A stretch of DNA of 42,500 nucleotides from Chrysomallon squamiferum (GCA_012295275.1 CM022673.1:928605-971104), one strand, 5' to 3'; shown: positions 1-16,170, counted from the stretch's first letter. Notes: generated by a model from the letters alone, not told the origin. A program made the numbers and translations.

Positions 1-381
1 ATTCAAATGTTTTACGGGATGTTTTGGACGGAATGGAAGAACTAAATCAATGAATAAATGAAAACTGTTTTAACGATATACGTTCGTGTTAAATGTTTTA
101 TGTCAAAGTAAAACACTTTCACCTGCACATTATCTTTCACACCAACATTCCCAACAGAAAGCTTTTACCCAAAAACAAACACTGAATACTTCAGTCTTGC
201 GGAACTAGTCGGAATTGGGGAAATAAAAAGAGAGAAGTAAAAAAAAAAAAAAAAAAAAAAGGGACTCACGGAGACTGATTGAATGGTGTGATCCGTTTCT
301 CGTGTAATTTAATTACTGTCTGCTTCATTCTCAGCTGTCGGAAAACAGTTATTTTCAGTTTCTGTTTTTGTCTTTTTTCAG
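1..381. other. Upstream intron or intergenic sequence of the Cys-rich gene
   Basis: No coding exon is evident. An A20-type run lies at 240-260, and the last 16 bases form the polypyrimidine tract of the acceptor at 381. A signal-peptide start exon with a phase 1 donor could not be found here. Confidence 0.5.
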
Positions 382-3359
<2,978 letters not shown>

Positions 3360-3538
3360 AACAACAACCTTTACGGAAGAGATGCCGTATTAAAATCTTG
3401 AACTGTTCGAAGAACAAAACTGTTTTAGATTTAAACCACAATTACTGTTAGAAAACATAATTTATAGGAAATCTTTTTAAATTTTATTTTCACAAAGTTT
3501 ATATCTCATTTTTTGTGCTGTGTGTTTTTTCTTACTCA

Positions 3539-3582
3539 AATAAAGCGATGAATGACGTGGGTGTCTGCCCCACTGAAATAAA
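3539..3582 (+). terminator. Polyadenylation signals of the Cys-rich gene
   Basis: Two AATAAA hexamers lie at 3539-3544 and 3577-3582, about 180 and 218 bases after the stop codon. The second is followed by a genomic A-run at about 3593-3603. They would place the 3' end of the transcript near 3560-3605. Confidence 0.6.
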
Positions 3583-3894
3583 ATACATCGTTAAAAAAAA
3601 AAAGTTTGATTAGTTATTTTCTGAATTGAATCTGATTATTTGTTTACTTGCGGGTTTCCTCTCTGTTTCCGTTTTTATCGCATGATGTAACTGTACTTTA
3701 AGAATGTGTTGAGGATCTGGTTAAATAATATACTTTATTATCGTTCTTAACACAAAGGAGAAACATTTTTCAAAACTTAAATAACTTAATTTTGCACGTT
3801 TCTGGTAAACTAAACACACAAACCTCTGCGCTTAAATATTCAGAATGTGTGAATATTATTTTTGTGTGCGAGAAAGAGAGTGAGCTAGAGGCAG

Positions 3895-3898
<4 letters not shown>

Positions 3899-3988
<90 letters not shown>
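3899..3988 (+). repeat. (GA)n microsatellite, about 90 bp
   Basis: Pure GA dinucleotide about 300 bases beyond the 3' end of the Cys-rich gene. Confidence 0.97.
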
Positions 3989-3991
<3 letters not shown>

Positions 3992-4308
3992 ATATTTTTA
4001 CATACCTCAGATGAAATGAACGAGGAAAAACAACGTATCTGTAAAGGGAAACTAATCTCGAATATCCAGTTGTGTATTCCTAAAGTTATCGTTCTTAGTT
4101 CACGGAATATTTGCATTACTTATCATTTAGTATTTTATATACATTTACAGTATGTCAATATATAGCTGCATCTGCATGTATGTATGTATATCTAAGTATC
4201 TACGTCTGCATGCATGTATATATGTATGTGGGTTTCTGTGTAGGTGTTTTAGGATTTGAATATTCTCTGTCTTATGTACTACGTCTGATTAGACTCTGCA
4301 CGTAGACA

Positions 4309-4441
4309 ATATTCAGGAACGCACTGGCGCAGGAGGACAAAGTCCAATCACGACTCACAAACCCGTCAGATGCCGCTGACGAGACTCGAACGTATGACAC
4401 TCATTGCCCACATGTACCGTTCGGCCACCGAGACAACCCAT
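4309..4441 (-). mobile_element. tRNA-derived SINE fragment (copy 1)
   Basis: On the minus strand the element begins near 4441 with a tRNA-like head. It has a box A-like TGGCCGAACGGT (4427-4416) and a box B-like CGTTCGAGTCT (4392-4382) about 23 bases further on. A body follows and ends in a 30-base core, AGTGCGTTCCTGAATATT at its far end (4309-4343), that recurs at 20190. The spacing suits a polymerase III promoter of a Ser/Leu-type tRNA ancestor. It is directly followed on the plus strand by a GTAT microsatellite. Confidence 0.6.
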
Positions 4442-4642
4442 GTGTGTATATGTGTGTATGTATGTATGTGTGTGTTTGTATGTATGTGTGTGTATGTATG
4501 TATGTATGTATGTACGTACGTATGTATGATTGTATGTACTTATATTTATGTATCTATGTATGTATGTATGTATATATGTACGTATATGTATGTACGTATA
4601 TGTATGTATGTATGTATGTATGTACGTATATGTATGTATGTT
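4442..4642 (+). repeat. (GTAT)n/(TG)n microsatellite
   Basis: Imperfect GTAT, GTGT and GTAC tetranucleotides abut the tRNA-like head of the SINE fragment at 4309-4441. A smaller GTAT tract lies at 4178-4232. Confidence 0.93.
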
Positions 4643-5115
4643 TGATTATATATAATTGGACGTTTTTAATGAAGCTTGCATTTTTTAATTAGCACGCATC
4701 TTTGATTATCTATCTTTAAAAAAAGGAAAAAAAAGTTGTTAAAATTATTTTATTTTAGAATTTTCATCTGACACGCGTATTTGTTTGAGAAGTATTATTA
4801 GTGACTGAGTATTAAGTTTTGTAAATGTTAGTTGTAGAATCAAACGTGGGAAGCTGTAACTGAGACATTTTTGGAAATATCAGTTACCAATTAATATATT
4901 CTGAGAATGAAAATAGAGACACACGGAAGTTGAATGAGATATATATAAGAAACAACAACACACCTACACACCTACACACGCACACGCACACACACACACA
5001 CAAACACACATATTTAGGAGGCATTAAGAGTTATTTCCCATTAACTCCTTACAAACAAATTGACAAAAAGATTATTGAAGAAACAAGAAGACAAAATAAA
5101 AAGATGCCTTTTTTT

Positions 5116-5147
<32 letters not shown>

Positions 5148-5283
5148 TTTTGAAAATAATTTTAAACAGTCCTTTATTTTTCGTTTCTACGGATAATTAT
5201 TTATTACTTCCTTCACCAACCACTCTAAACCAGGTGCCGTATCGACACTTTAATAAATAAAATACGTGCTATTGTTATAATTA

Positions 5284-5340
5284 TGAGCAATGGCGAGTCG
5301 GTTAAGTCGCTGGTCTTTAAAATCGTAGGAACGAGATTCA
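5284..5340 (+). mobile_element. tRNA-derived SINE-like head (decayed)
   Basis: TGGCGAGTCGGTTAAG at about 5290 resembles tRNA box A, and AACGAGATTCACG about 30 bases later resembles a mutated box B. It lacks a clean cloverleaf, so I read it as a degenerate SINE head and not a tRNA gene. Confidence 0.4.
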
Positions 5341-6231
5341 CGTTTTTGTATCGGCTGCTCTCGTTAATTAATTACTGAATAAAATGTTTGTCGATACTTT
5401 TTTTATAAATTACTATTCGTACTGTTAAATAATGTTGATTAAAATTCTTCGGTATGTTAGAATTAGAACACTTAGGTGTGTGTGTGTGTGTGTGACTGTG
5501 ATTGTGAGTGAGAGTGCGCGCGTGTGTGCATGTGAGTGTGCGTATATTTTTAATAATAATAAATAGTTTATGCAGTATGTATATGATATAAATATTGCTT
5601 TATTTTATAGTATCTATCTATCTATCTATCTATCTATTTATCTATATATATTTATAAACAAATAAAAGACCCAACATGTAAGAACATCACAACTTTTTTT
5701 TTCTCTCTAATTATTAATTAACAACAACCACGAAATGGTCCGTTGTATGAAATTCTTATTATTCGTAATCCTAAAGCTAATTTCATTTATATTAAATATT
5801 CTTACCAGACTTTTCCCTTGGAGTAACATTTCCACCGAAATGTTCTTAGTTTATTATCAGAAAGCGAATAAATAACTTGATTTGTGACGTCCTATTTGAT
5901 AAGCTGTTAAGTATCAGTTAGATTCATTTAGTGAACAGATACGAATACCAAACCAAACAAAAATATTTGTTGATGCTGTCAAAACAGGTACTGAACCTGA
6001 CTGGGGAAACAAAACCAAAAAAAAAAGGTTGTAATGTTTTTACATGTTGGGTAATAATAAAAATGTTAATACTGACGTTACAAACTTTAAACAAAATATA
6101 TATATATATATATGTAAAATATAAAATCAAGCAATATTTAAATCACATACATATTGCATAAACTATTTTTATACCTAATTAATTCTGTTTATAATTTTTG
6201 AACTTTTAATCATCTTTTGATAATAATAATT

Positions 6232-6262
<31 letters not shown>

Positions 6263-7880
6263 CAACAACAACAACAATAACAACAAAATAAAAATTATAT
6301 ATGAAATCAGTTTATGCTACATAAATATATAAATATATCCGAGTGTTTGCGTTGGTGTAGTTCTGACTGAGCCATAGAAATAATAAGCTCTTTTGTTCTT
6401 CTCTTTGTCTTTTTACTTTTCTTTGTTTTCATTTTTAATCATTTAGTCGCATCATGGTTTGAACGAAGATCATGGAGATTAATAAAAAAAAAAAAATAGT
6501 TTGGAAAATATGAAAAAATCTAAGGAACAAACAATTGTGTGTGGATGTGTGTATGTGCGTGTGTCTGGTGGGTAAAAGCCGATTTATGTAGAGCAACAGA
6601 ACAAACATAAGTAAATAATAAATCGAAATCAGGAGAATTTTAAAACCTAATTATTAATTAAGTAATATTTTGAATAAAAAAAAAAATTAATAATAATAAA
6701 AATATGTAGTACCTTAGATGTTTGATATATCTGGTTTGTACTTTTTGTTAGAATTTTAGAGACGATTTTTAGTTCGTAAGAGCTGAACAATACGACACCA
6801 AAAGAAAACAAACTCAGATTAGTATTAATAAGGCACCAGCAAAAGCATCGTGCATGTTTTATTTTCACATTTAGAAACAGTTATATTTTGAAGGAACAGA
6901 TAAAAATATAACTCTTCAACAAATTAGGATAAACTTACAAACAAATGTGTACTCTGGTCAAAATTGGAGGCAAATGCCAATAAGGTAAGTCACCAGGCAT
7001 GCTAGAGAAAAACAGTGAAAATACCACCTGCTGTGTACTAGAAATGTGTCAGTATTATTGTATCACGATATGCAACTGTAAATTGTCATTCAAAGGCCAC
7101 ATTAAGTCGGCAAAACTGATATTCAAGGATACACGCTGACTTCTACAGAATAAAGAAGCGAAAAAAAATCATAATATTTTTGCAGTTAAAGCAATTACTT
7201 GTTATTTTCAGTCTGACATCTGGGAAGATTTTCTATTTACTTTTTCTGTTTCTAATTCGACATAATAGTAATAATAAAAAAAAAATAATAATAATAATAA
7301 TAATAACAATACCTGTATATATAAGAGTAATTGATTCCAAGCTTTACCATTAACTCACACCAAAAGCCCTAGTAACGTAATGGCATTTACATGTAAATGA
7401 TACAAGTATAACCTGACAAAGATATAGTTACGAAAACAGGTTAAATATCATTCATATTATTTAGACCATCTTACAAAGGGATAGGCACACACACATAAAT
7501 TAATAATGTACATATATGATACACATGCGTATGAACAAAAACATCGTAGTTAAAATCAGATTTCAAAGCTTTCTAATACAGACACTTAGCTTCTAGAACT
7601 GATAATAAAATGGACGATTCTAAAATTGATAAAACTGAGTATATAGCCATGACTGTTAAATACTCATATAAATCCATAGTGTTGCTAATGTTATAACTGT
7701 CATTATAGTCATCACCATTGTTATTGTTATAGTTGTTATGTTAGGTACTTGCATTTGGCTATAAAAACTAAGGTGTCTAAATAAGAAGATAAACTATTTC
7801 GAACATCTTAAATAAAAAAGAAAATAATAAGCCTAGGTTAAATGAATTTAACACTGAAAGATCGTATTTATATCATCTAC
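5341..7880. other. Gene-free AT-rich sequence with small microsatellites
   Basis: No exon could be supported on either strand. Contents: (TG)n near 5477, (ATCT)n at 5611-5640, (TA)n at 6097-6113, (AAT)n then (AAC)n at 6225-6285, and (AAT)n at 7280-7305. Confidence 0.5.
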
Positions 7881-8019
7881 AATGAATGTTTTGATATTAT
7901 TTCTCTTTTTCTGCTCTCTCTCTCACTCTCTTTGTTTCTTTTTGTTTATCAGTCTCATAAACTCACTCACACACTTACACACTCTCGTTTTTTCTTTCTG
8001 TGATGCGTGTATATTTATG

Positions 8020-8030
8020 TATATATTTGT

Positions 8031-8080
<50 letters not shown>

Positions 8081-8110
8081 GTGTATATGTGTGTTTGTGT
8101 GTGTGTGCGC
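8020..8110 (+). repeat. (TG)n microsatellite with CA-rich left flank
   Basis: TG dinucleotides with interspersed TATG units follow a CTCTCT/CACACT tract at 7910-7985. Confidence 0.93.
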
Positions 8111-9202
8111 GTATGGTATCTTGGTGTATATAACCATGCATATCTCTGTCTCTCTATCTCTTCCTTTCTCTCTCAGTCAGTAATTATTTATCCAGTTATT
8201 TTCAGTTTCACTCAGTCTTCAAGACTTATCTCAGTTAATAACGCGTTACGTATGTCCAAACAATTACTGAACGCCTCCAGGAGTAACAGTTCTTACAACT
8301 TGAGGTCAATTAAGGGGTCAAAACTGGGTCAAGTACAGAAAGGGAAATTGATGTTTTCACCTAACATGTACATTATTAAAGTAAAGGCTAAGTTATAACT
8401 GACACATGTCTTTTCACCCATGTATGCTGGAAAGACAAAAGCATCAGAACTTTCATCATCACTTAATACTTCTGAATTACGACATCCAGAGACTGTGGTG
8501 TTTCACCGATGTGAGGCTGCGCGTCTACTTGCGCATTCAGAAACTCAATATTCAATTTCTGTGCCTTATTAGCACAACAGTTCGCAACAGACAACACTTA
8601 GTAAAGGTCAGTTAGAATGAAAACATACACGTGATACTGTGATGTCCAGAGTGTTAATTGGAACACCTACAGAAAAACTGTTCCTCCAGCAAGAAGGAGT
8701 TATTTAATTTAGCTGTTCGATCACAATCTAATTATCCCAGTTATGTTGAAAAGAGTCGCTTAGCAGATATTAAGAAAGAAAGGGTGAAATCATAGCTGTG
8801 TATGGGTGTGTGTGTGTGTGTGTGTACGTGCATATATACAACCACACATAGACACAGATATACGCGCGCGCATGCACGCACACACACAAACACACACACA
8901 TACACATATTACTGAGTAATGGTTAGATAGCTTAACGTTTCATTTTTACATATGTTTTGTTAAATTATCGAAAATAGTAATTACAAAAAGAAATTCATCC
9001 CGTATTACTAATACTAATATACATTTCATAAGCACAATGGCCTATATAAAAAAAAAATTCACTCATACCCACCCCCCTACCCCCACCCCACACACACACA
9101 CTCACTCACATATATACGTATCTTTTAAGTCTAGAACTACTGATATTATATTTTCCATTTAAAGACTTGATTATTCATTTGATTCAAAATCAATAAATAA
9201 AC

Positions 9203-9243
<41 letters not shown>

Positions 9244-9526
9244 GTAAGGGTTTGGTAAGATTGTAGTTATTTTATCATCATATAAATACACGTTAAAATT
9301 CATGTCAGTTTTACTAGATGTTGTTAATTTTTAATGTTGTTCCCCATGTTTCTGATAAACAGTGTAACTAGTAGAAAAACGTTTTTAATTTTCTTCATAA
9401 ATTAAACATATCTCTATTTAAAATATGAAGTCTTTGATTTATAATATAAAACATCTAAATTACCCTAAACATTGGCCCTTTTTTAAGTTCTGTCTTTCAT
9501 TCTGTTCTACTTTTCATTTTTTTTAA

Positions 9527-9528
<2 letters not shown>
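8111..9528. other. No gene seen; TG/CA, CCCCAC and (AT)n tracts
   Basis: Contains (TG)n at 8807-8826, CA-rich sequence at 8840-8910, a C-rich CCCCCAC stretch at 9072-9100 and (AT)n at 9205-9241. The open frames at 8200-8615 have no signature of coding sequence. Confidence 0.5.

Positions 9529-9565
<37 letters not shown>
9529..9565 (+). repeat. (TG)n microsatellite
   Basis: Pure TG dinucleotide of about 37 bases. Confidence 0.95.
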
Positions 9566-9566
<1 letters not shown>

Positions 9567-10167
9567 TTACATAACTTTTCGTTTGTTTGTCTGTATCAGT
9601 GTATCTTTCTGACTATCGGTTCATAAAAGATTGGGGCATGGTTTGTTTCTCGTTAATTTTTATTACAGAGTCTCTGGTCATGACACAGAAGAGTCATCAC
9701 GTTACAAATGACATTAGAAAGAAAGAAACAGCAGACCCTGTGAAATATATTTGTACGTCTTCTGAGATCAAGTGACATGATGGTCATTTGAATTACGTTT
9801 CGCTATCAGTTTGATATTTCGCATTTGTACAGAAATGATCCATTAACGGCTATTTCGAGTGCTTTTCGTTTCTGTATTTTCAGAATATTTCTCCTAGAAA
9901 TCTTTGTAGTTTTTAGAAACTGGAAACAATAAAGAAAATGTTCTGGATCTCAGAAGTAAAATGTTCTACGAATTCACGGATTCCATTAACTCGAAGTGTT
10001 GTGTGTGTCTGAGGCATCAAATGACGTGATCAGTATTTGTAAGGTCGCGTGAAGTTGTTAGACTGTCTAATTATGACACTGAACTGTACTCGTGTTGTTG
10101 TTGTTGACGTCAGTATTTATTGGCCGCACATTACAGCGTTCACTTTTAACCCCTTGCAGTATAGTCT

Positions 10168-10169
<2 letters not shown>

Positions 10170-10219
<50 letters not shown>
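10170..10219 (+). repeat. (ATA)n microsatellite
   Basis: About 16 ATA triplets followed by CAA/ACA-rich sequence to 10252. The isoleucine and tyrosine runs of the two overlapping frames come from this repeat. Confidence 0.95.
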
Positions 10220-10252
10220 GCAACAACAACTACAACAATAACAATAGCAATA

Positions 10253-10971
10253 GGTAATCTTGCAGTTTAGGTGCACCCGCTGTTTGCAGAGGTTTTATTC
10301 AATATTTTGCTACTATTTTGTTTTTAACCGATATAAACTGTTGGTATAAAACAGCGATAACCCACTATCATTTGTCAAACGTGTCAAATCGAACAGTTTT
10401 TGGAAAACTTCATGGCTTTTTATGACATATTATTTCATTTTTTTATTTTATTATTTTATTTTATCTTATTTTATTTTATTTTATTTTAATTTATTTTATC
10501 AACGAACCTGACTTGATATAAAAAAGCTGATTCACGCTCTAGACTTTCTCGATTACTGGACCACGTTATCCGAGTACGCGGCTGTTTGTGTCCAAGGTGA
10601 CGAAGAGAAGAAAAGCAAACTGATCGATTTGACAAGTTTCACATGCATAAGTGAATTTATACAGTTCTGTTTAAATTGCCAGTGAAACAAAACAACATCG
10701 TCAAAATGTTTAGTATTATCTCCGATGGTAACGGAAAGGCCGTAACTGTAAAATAATCTAATAATTATAACAGCAACAATAAACAGAGCTGGTCAGCTAC
10801 ATTGAAACATGTTTGTATCTACCAAAGGTTCAAGCAATGTTACTGTATTTGAGGATTAGACCGAAGAGCTGTATTGGTTTTACATCTGTCTAACTGGACC
10901 TTGATAGGTGCTTTGTTGACATTGAATCGTAGTGTGAATGGAATAAACACTAAATTACAGAGACTGGATAA

Positions 10972-11003
<32 letters not shown>

Positions 11004-11530
11004 ATTAAGCTGAAGACGTAACTAGCTCACTGATTTAGATGATTAGAATATCTAATAAAGAATTGAAACTGATATTTAAAAATGAAAATTGACAATACGT
11101 GTATAATCTTCCTGTCCTGCAACAGATCAAGGCAAATACAGCAAAACAAAATTAACCTATTTTAAAGTGCTTTTCTTTTAAAAATTATATTAAGTTATAT
11201 TTGACCACCTCCTTCCACTGCAGATTTGGGACTCGTAAGTTTTTCAAGATTTAGAAGTGTCTGCTTTCGGATACTGCTGATTTGATTAACCAGAAGAGAA
11301 AAAAAAATGTGGACGTTGAAACTGCTTAATTTTCACACAGTGCATATTAAAATATTCTTTTTGCTGTTCATATTTCACTTACGTCTCAGATTTCGAAAAA
11401 TTTAACCATCACCAATAATAATTACCGTCACCTGTGCATTAAATATTAAAATGCATATAACTGTGGAATCTGTTATTAAAGTTTTGTTTCTGTTTGGGTT
11501 TTTTAAAATAAAATAAATCCATCGACTAAT
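10253..11530. other. No gene seen; short TTTTA and AGA tracts
   Basis: Holds a TTTTA-rich tract at 10440-10500 and (AGA)n at 10971-11004. The stretch 10540-10760 is richer in G+C than its surroundings but shows no exon signature. Confidence 0.5.
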
Positions 11531-11959
11531 GCGTAGTTTGAGAAACTAATAAGCTCTGCTTTTTATGAAAGACATTGCAATGTTTTACCAGTTCACAGAC
11601 GAAATGTTGCATTCACACAGAGCCATCTTTATCGTGCGTGTCCAAGCACTCTGACACGTGATTGGCTGACACACGGTAGTATGTTCCAAACGACCACTAC
11701 GCATTCGCTGGAACAATCACCTACTGTTTCTGACTATGCACCGTCTGTCATTCGGATTAGTTTGCCGAAGCCTGCACACGGTCCGCACAATTCCATTAAC
11801 GCAGGCTCTGACGCAGTATCCGGGAACTATATGTCGACATCTGTGTGAGAGGCTTCCGCATTCTCCCTGAAAAAAAAAAACAGCGAAAAGAAATGAAATT
11901 AACAAATAACCTCAACACATTCTTAGTGTCAAATAATATAAGATATGTCGGAAGAGGGC

Positions 11960-12078
11960 AGAGAGAGGGAAAGAGAAATATATATACAGATAGAAAGACA
12001 GAGAGAGAGAGAGATACAGAGAGACAGACACAAAGAGAGAGAGAGACAGACAGAGAGAGAGAGAGAGAGAGAGAGAGT
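11960..12078 (+). repeat. (GA)n/(GACA)n imperfect microsatellite
   Basis: GAGA with interspersed GACA and GATA units. It gives an arginine/glutamate-rich frame that is not a gene. Confidence 0.9.
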
Positions 12079-14480
12079 TTTAAGTAGAATGTAACTGAAT
12101 AGGGGAGATCTTAAACAATAATAAAGTTTATTTATGTAAGAAATATTTTTTGATAATTAAGTCATTTATTTTGGAAGCAATATGACTAAAACTAAATAAT
12201 TTTCCACTGATTACAACAATAATTATTAGGTGCATCTTCTCACAAACAGAAATAAATGATAGCCTTGGATTATTATCAGAGTATCTGTCATAACAGTAAT
12301 TATACGACCAGTAACGTCTGAGACGTGTGTGTCTGTGTATCCAGTTCATAGACACGTAATGACGATTTCGTTTTCAAACAGTTTCGTCATTAATCTAAAA
12401 TATACTAACTGCATGCAAAGATGACTAATTTTATCTCTGGTGGGTTTATTAAAAATGTTATTTAAGGAAGCTGCTCTCTAATTGACTTTCTAAGCTTCAA
12501 CATAATCACAGGTCTTCTTATGTGTGGTTTTCTGTCTGTACAAATCACGTGCGGTGTAATCAAAAACAATGATTAAAAATGGCCGTGCCTTGAAGCAGAT
12601 CGACAGAAACGAGTTCGCTTATCTTCTTCACGTTTGGATAAGCCATTGTTCCGCTTGATTTTCAAGTTGGGCTAATCGTGGACAAAGAAACCCAAAACGT
12701 GTATGGAGGAAATACAGAGAATGAACCAACCATCAAATCATTTCATTCGCTTGATAACTAGCCCCGTCTTAAGTTAAAAAAGCGAAAGACATGATTTCTA
12801 TCTGACGGTGTCAAGTTGCTTTTTCTACGTCAAACCTTTAAAGGGAATCAGTCTACAGCTGGTATTAGAAAGCAGTTGTTTGTTATCACGTTAGAAAAAC
12901 ACACATTATTATAGCACTTTTTTTTTCATTAGTGTTTTATTATATATATATTTGTTGTCTTGTTGTTCAATTTTTAAAATCTTTTTTATTATTATTATTA
13001 TTTTTTTTTTTTATTTGTCTGTTTGTATGCGGGTAGATTGTTAATTTGTTTGGTTTTTCTTAACAGAATCTTTCATTCAATTCTATGAATTACTGCATTA
13101 TTTTCTGTTCTCACTTACACCGTGAATTCCATAACTTCAAAAGTCTTTATAAAAACATTTGTTAATTATAATAACTAAGAATTATTTTTCATAGATATAT
13201 TACAGTAATTAGAAATATATTCAAAACAAGATATTGCTGGGGGGTTCTGTAGAAAGACGTTTGAAATATTCGGTGAGCGTTTACGCAAATGAGTGAACAA
13301 GTACTTGACGATCTACGCACTGAATAATGCGTTGAATAAATATACATCGTCGCTGAGATAATTACCTAAGGCTGTGTATCGATAGTTCTAAGACATATTT
13401 TGCAACAGGAAAAAGCTTCAGTGTGCGTATCAAAGAAAAGCAGTATATCGTGGAAAATAACATCCAAGAACTTAGACTACCTGTCCAAGTCGTCGTCAGA
13501 AAAAAAAAAAAAAAACCAAAAACCAGCGTTTTACAGTTTTTTAAATAACAACTTTTTTGTCTAAGCAGAGGCAGAAAATTAGCCTAATATCTCTTTAAAA
13601 TTAGGTAGGGGAAGTAACCCACGTCCCCACCGGCTTTAAAGTCTGACGTCTTGACCTACAGAGGCTCTTTAAACAGTTTGGCGTCCAAAACGTCGCAAGA
13701 ACGACAAAGCGGCTTGTCGCCTCGTGTCGCGCGACTTCCGACTCTCGTCTCGAGAAACAATAAATCACGAACGACGCTAAATTACTGAACGAGCACGTAG
13801 TACCAGCGGGATCAATAAAAGAAACCACACAATATCTCACTGAGTATCGCTTGCTCAATTCGTACAACGGTCATTCAAAACTGAGTTTATCTCCAATGTG
13901 AGACGCTATTTAAAGAACATTGTCCGACATTAATGGATCCCATGGCATCAGATAAGAAATACACTAACATGAAATATTGCTGAGTGTTCTATATTTGTGC
14001 ACCTCCCACAAGTTATTAGCTGTATACTGTGATAAGATAATTTCATTTCATGTAACTGACGTTAAATAACTTCTCCTTAATAACGTAGGTAGTTATATCA
14101 GATATCTAACAGACAGTCGTCGATTGCATTTTGAATGAAACTGATAAATACACACCTTTGAAACGGAATAGTTCCTTAGATTTCGATTAAGATCGTATTC
14201 AAATATTTTACACTTCGATTCAGATGTCTGAGTGTAAATTTAGTAGACCTTTAAATAGAAGGTGACGCATATAACTGTGATGCTTTTGACTTTTGATTTA
14301 ATAATTCGTGTTACAGAATTTGTATTTCTCTTCAAATCACTGTTATTTGACTTCTTTTGCTTCCGTGCTCTCCGACATGTTTTGTGTTTAGATATTATTA
14401 AAATATTTTAACAAAATTTTGATTAAAAAATAGGGTTTTATAATTGCCATTGTTATTTGAAAATTTTGCACATGGTTCAC
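12079..14480. other. No gene seen; CpG-rich patch at 13600-13870
   Basis: Mostly unique AT-rich sequence. The patch 13600-13870 is conspicuously richer in CpG (for example GTCGCGCGAC near 13726) and has a long minus-strand open frame, but I see no conserved motif or clear splice context. It may be a transposon relic or a regulatory patch. Confidence 0.4.
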
Positions 14481-14720
14481 GATGTTTCACACAGAAATAC
14501 ATACACTAATACAAACACTGTAGCATACAAAAACACAAAACTATATACACATATAGACATATTATATACATATATTTATATGAATATACATACATACATT
14601 CGCACGCACACACACTCATTTACACAATTATACACACACTCACACATGTACACCCATATATTATATCCATACACACAGAAACAGCTACATACACACACGT
14701 ATATATACACAAATAGATAC
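14480..14720 (+). repeat. CA/CATA-rich microsatellite region
   Basis: Imperfect ACAC, ATAC and TACATA units across about 240 bases. The threonine/histidine frames here are artefacts. Confidence 0.85.
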
Positions 14721-15267
14721 GTAAACATGTTAATTTCAGTTTTATCATTTTGACACAAAACAATCATACAAACTGATTTACCACTGGCCTCCAGGTCTTA
14801 TTTTTTTAAAACGTTGATTAAAAACGTAATTCGTACTAACCTAATTATATTAAGAGCAAATAGTCTCCAGTGATACAACACATACTGTGTGTTAGGTATG
14901 TTAGAATCTACTCTATTCAAAGTTATGATGATTTTGAAAAACGAAGATTTATTTCCGAATTTAAAATACATTTATTTTCACTTTTGTATTTCTTATAGCA
15001 GCACGTGTATGCGGTCGCACGTGCTTTCCTTTCTGAAAACAGAAGCGTGGCTAAACACAGAATATCTGATGGTCTTTAGTCAGTGTGTTTCTAATGTCAG
15101 TATTTCTTTGATCCGTAACCATATCTTTTACATGACATGAACATAGTTATAACAAAAAAGGATTAAAAATAAACAAACAAACAAACAACATCTTCTTACT
15201 TTCACTTTCAGATTATGCAGTAAAAAAGCTAATAGCTTTCAGTCGTTCAATATTAATTCAAGATGTT

Positions 15268-15308
15268 CGTGTGTGTGTTCATGTGTGTGTGTGTGTGTGT
15301 GTGTGTGT
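15268..15308 (+). repeat. (TG)n microsatellite
   Basis: TG dinucleotide of about 40 bases. Confidence 0.93.
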
Positions 15309-15479
15309 GGCTTTAAATTAATGTATAAATATATATATTCTTTCTTTTTAAATCATTTTTCGGACTGGATATCTTTTCTCTTTATTACACAAGTATCCGA
15401 TCTCTACAAGGAAAGTATATTTCTTATCTATACGCTAGTTATTTCTCTAAAGATGGTTTGTGCAAATATAAACATTAGT

Positions 15480-16170
15480 TATCTAAGCAAAGGCAGTCCA
15501 ATAGTTATCAGTGGAAAGACAGTCCAGTAGTTAGCTATACAGAGATAGTCAGTAGTTATCTATTCAGAGACAGTCTGGAATACCTATACATAAAGTAACT
15601 GTGTATACTAAGATAGTCCAGAAGTTATATTTCCAGAAACAGACATGGGGTTATGTATCCAGAGATAATCTAGTAGTTATATAATTATATCAAGAGGTAG
15701 ACAATGATAATTACAATGACTTGATTCTCATAAACTGTAGGACTACAGTACAGAAAAGAATGTATTACAGATATATAATAGCAAAAATAAAATGCACATG
15801 CGTGGAAGTCCAGCAGTTGTCTAAACAAAGGTAGCTGGGTATATGTCTACGCAAAGAAAGTCAAGTAATTATCTATGCTAACATAATCCAAAACTTGTCA
15901 ATACTGAGATAGTCTAGTAGTTATCTGTGCAATGACAGACTAGATTTACCTGTGCAAAGACGGAACAGTAGTTAGATACGTAAAGGTGGCCAAGTAGTTA
16001 TAGTTGCATTGCAAAGAGAATTCAGTAGATATCTACACAAAGATAGTCCAGTAATTATCTACAGAAATATAGTCCAATAATAATCATGTACGCAAAGATA
16101 GTTAAGCTGTTATCTATCCAGAGAGAATCAAGTAGTCATCTATACACATCCAGTATCAATAACAGTCCAG
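15480..16170 (+). repeat. Degenerate 25-bp minisatellite
   Basis: Repeated variants of AGATAGTCCAGTAGTTATCT followed by an A/T/C-rich spacer recur roughly every 25 bases. Clear copies are near 15518, 15545, 15610, 15905, 16045 and 16095. Heavy divergence between copies says the array is old. Confidence 0.85.

Noticed and set aside
4369-4441. A functional Ser/Leu tRNA gene on the minus strand
   Set aside because: The boxes are present, but the acceptor and anticodon arms do not pair convincingly and the sequence continues into a repeated core, so it is a SINE head.
11717-11905. Minus-strand frame beginning with a leader-like MLISFLFAVFFFQG
   Set aside because: Its first codon is TTG, the leader is translated from a poly-A/T tract, and no ATG starts the frame.
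13601-13867. Minus-strand 88-codon frame in a CpG-rich patch
   Set aside because: No family resemblance or splice sites. Opposite-strand CpG-rich sequence can keep frames open by chance.
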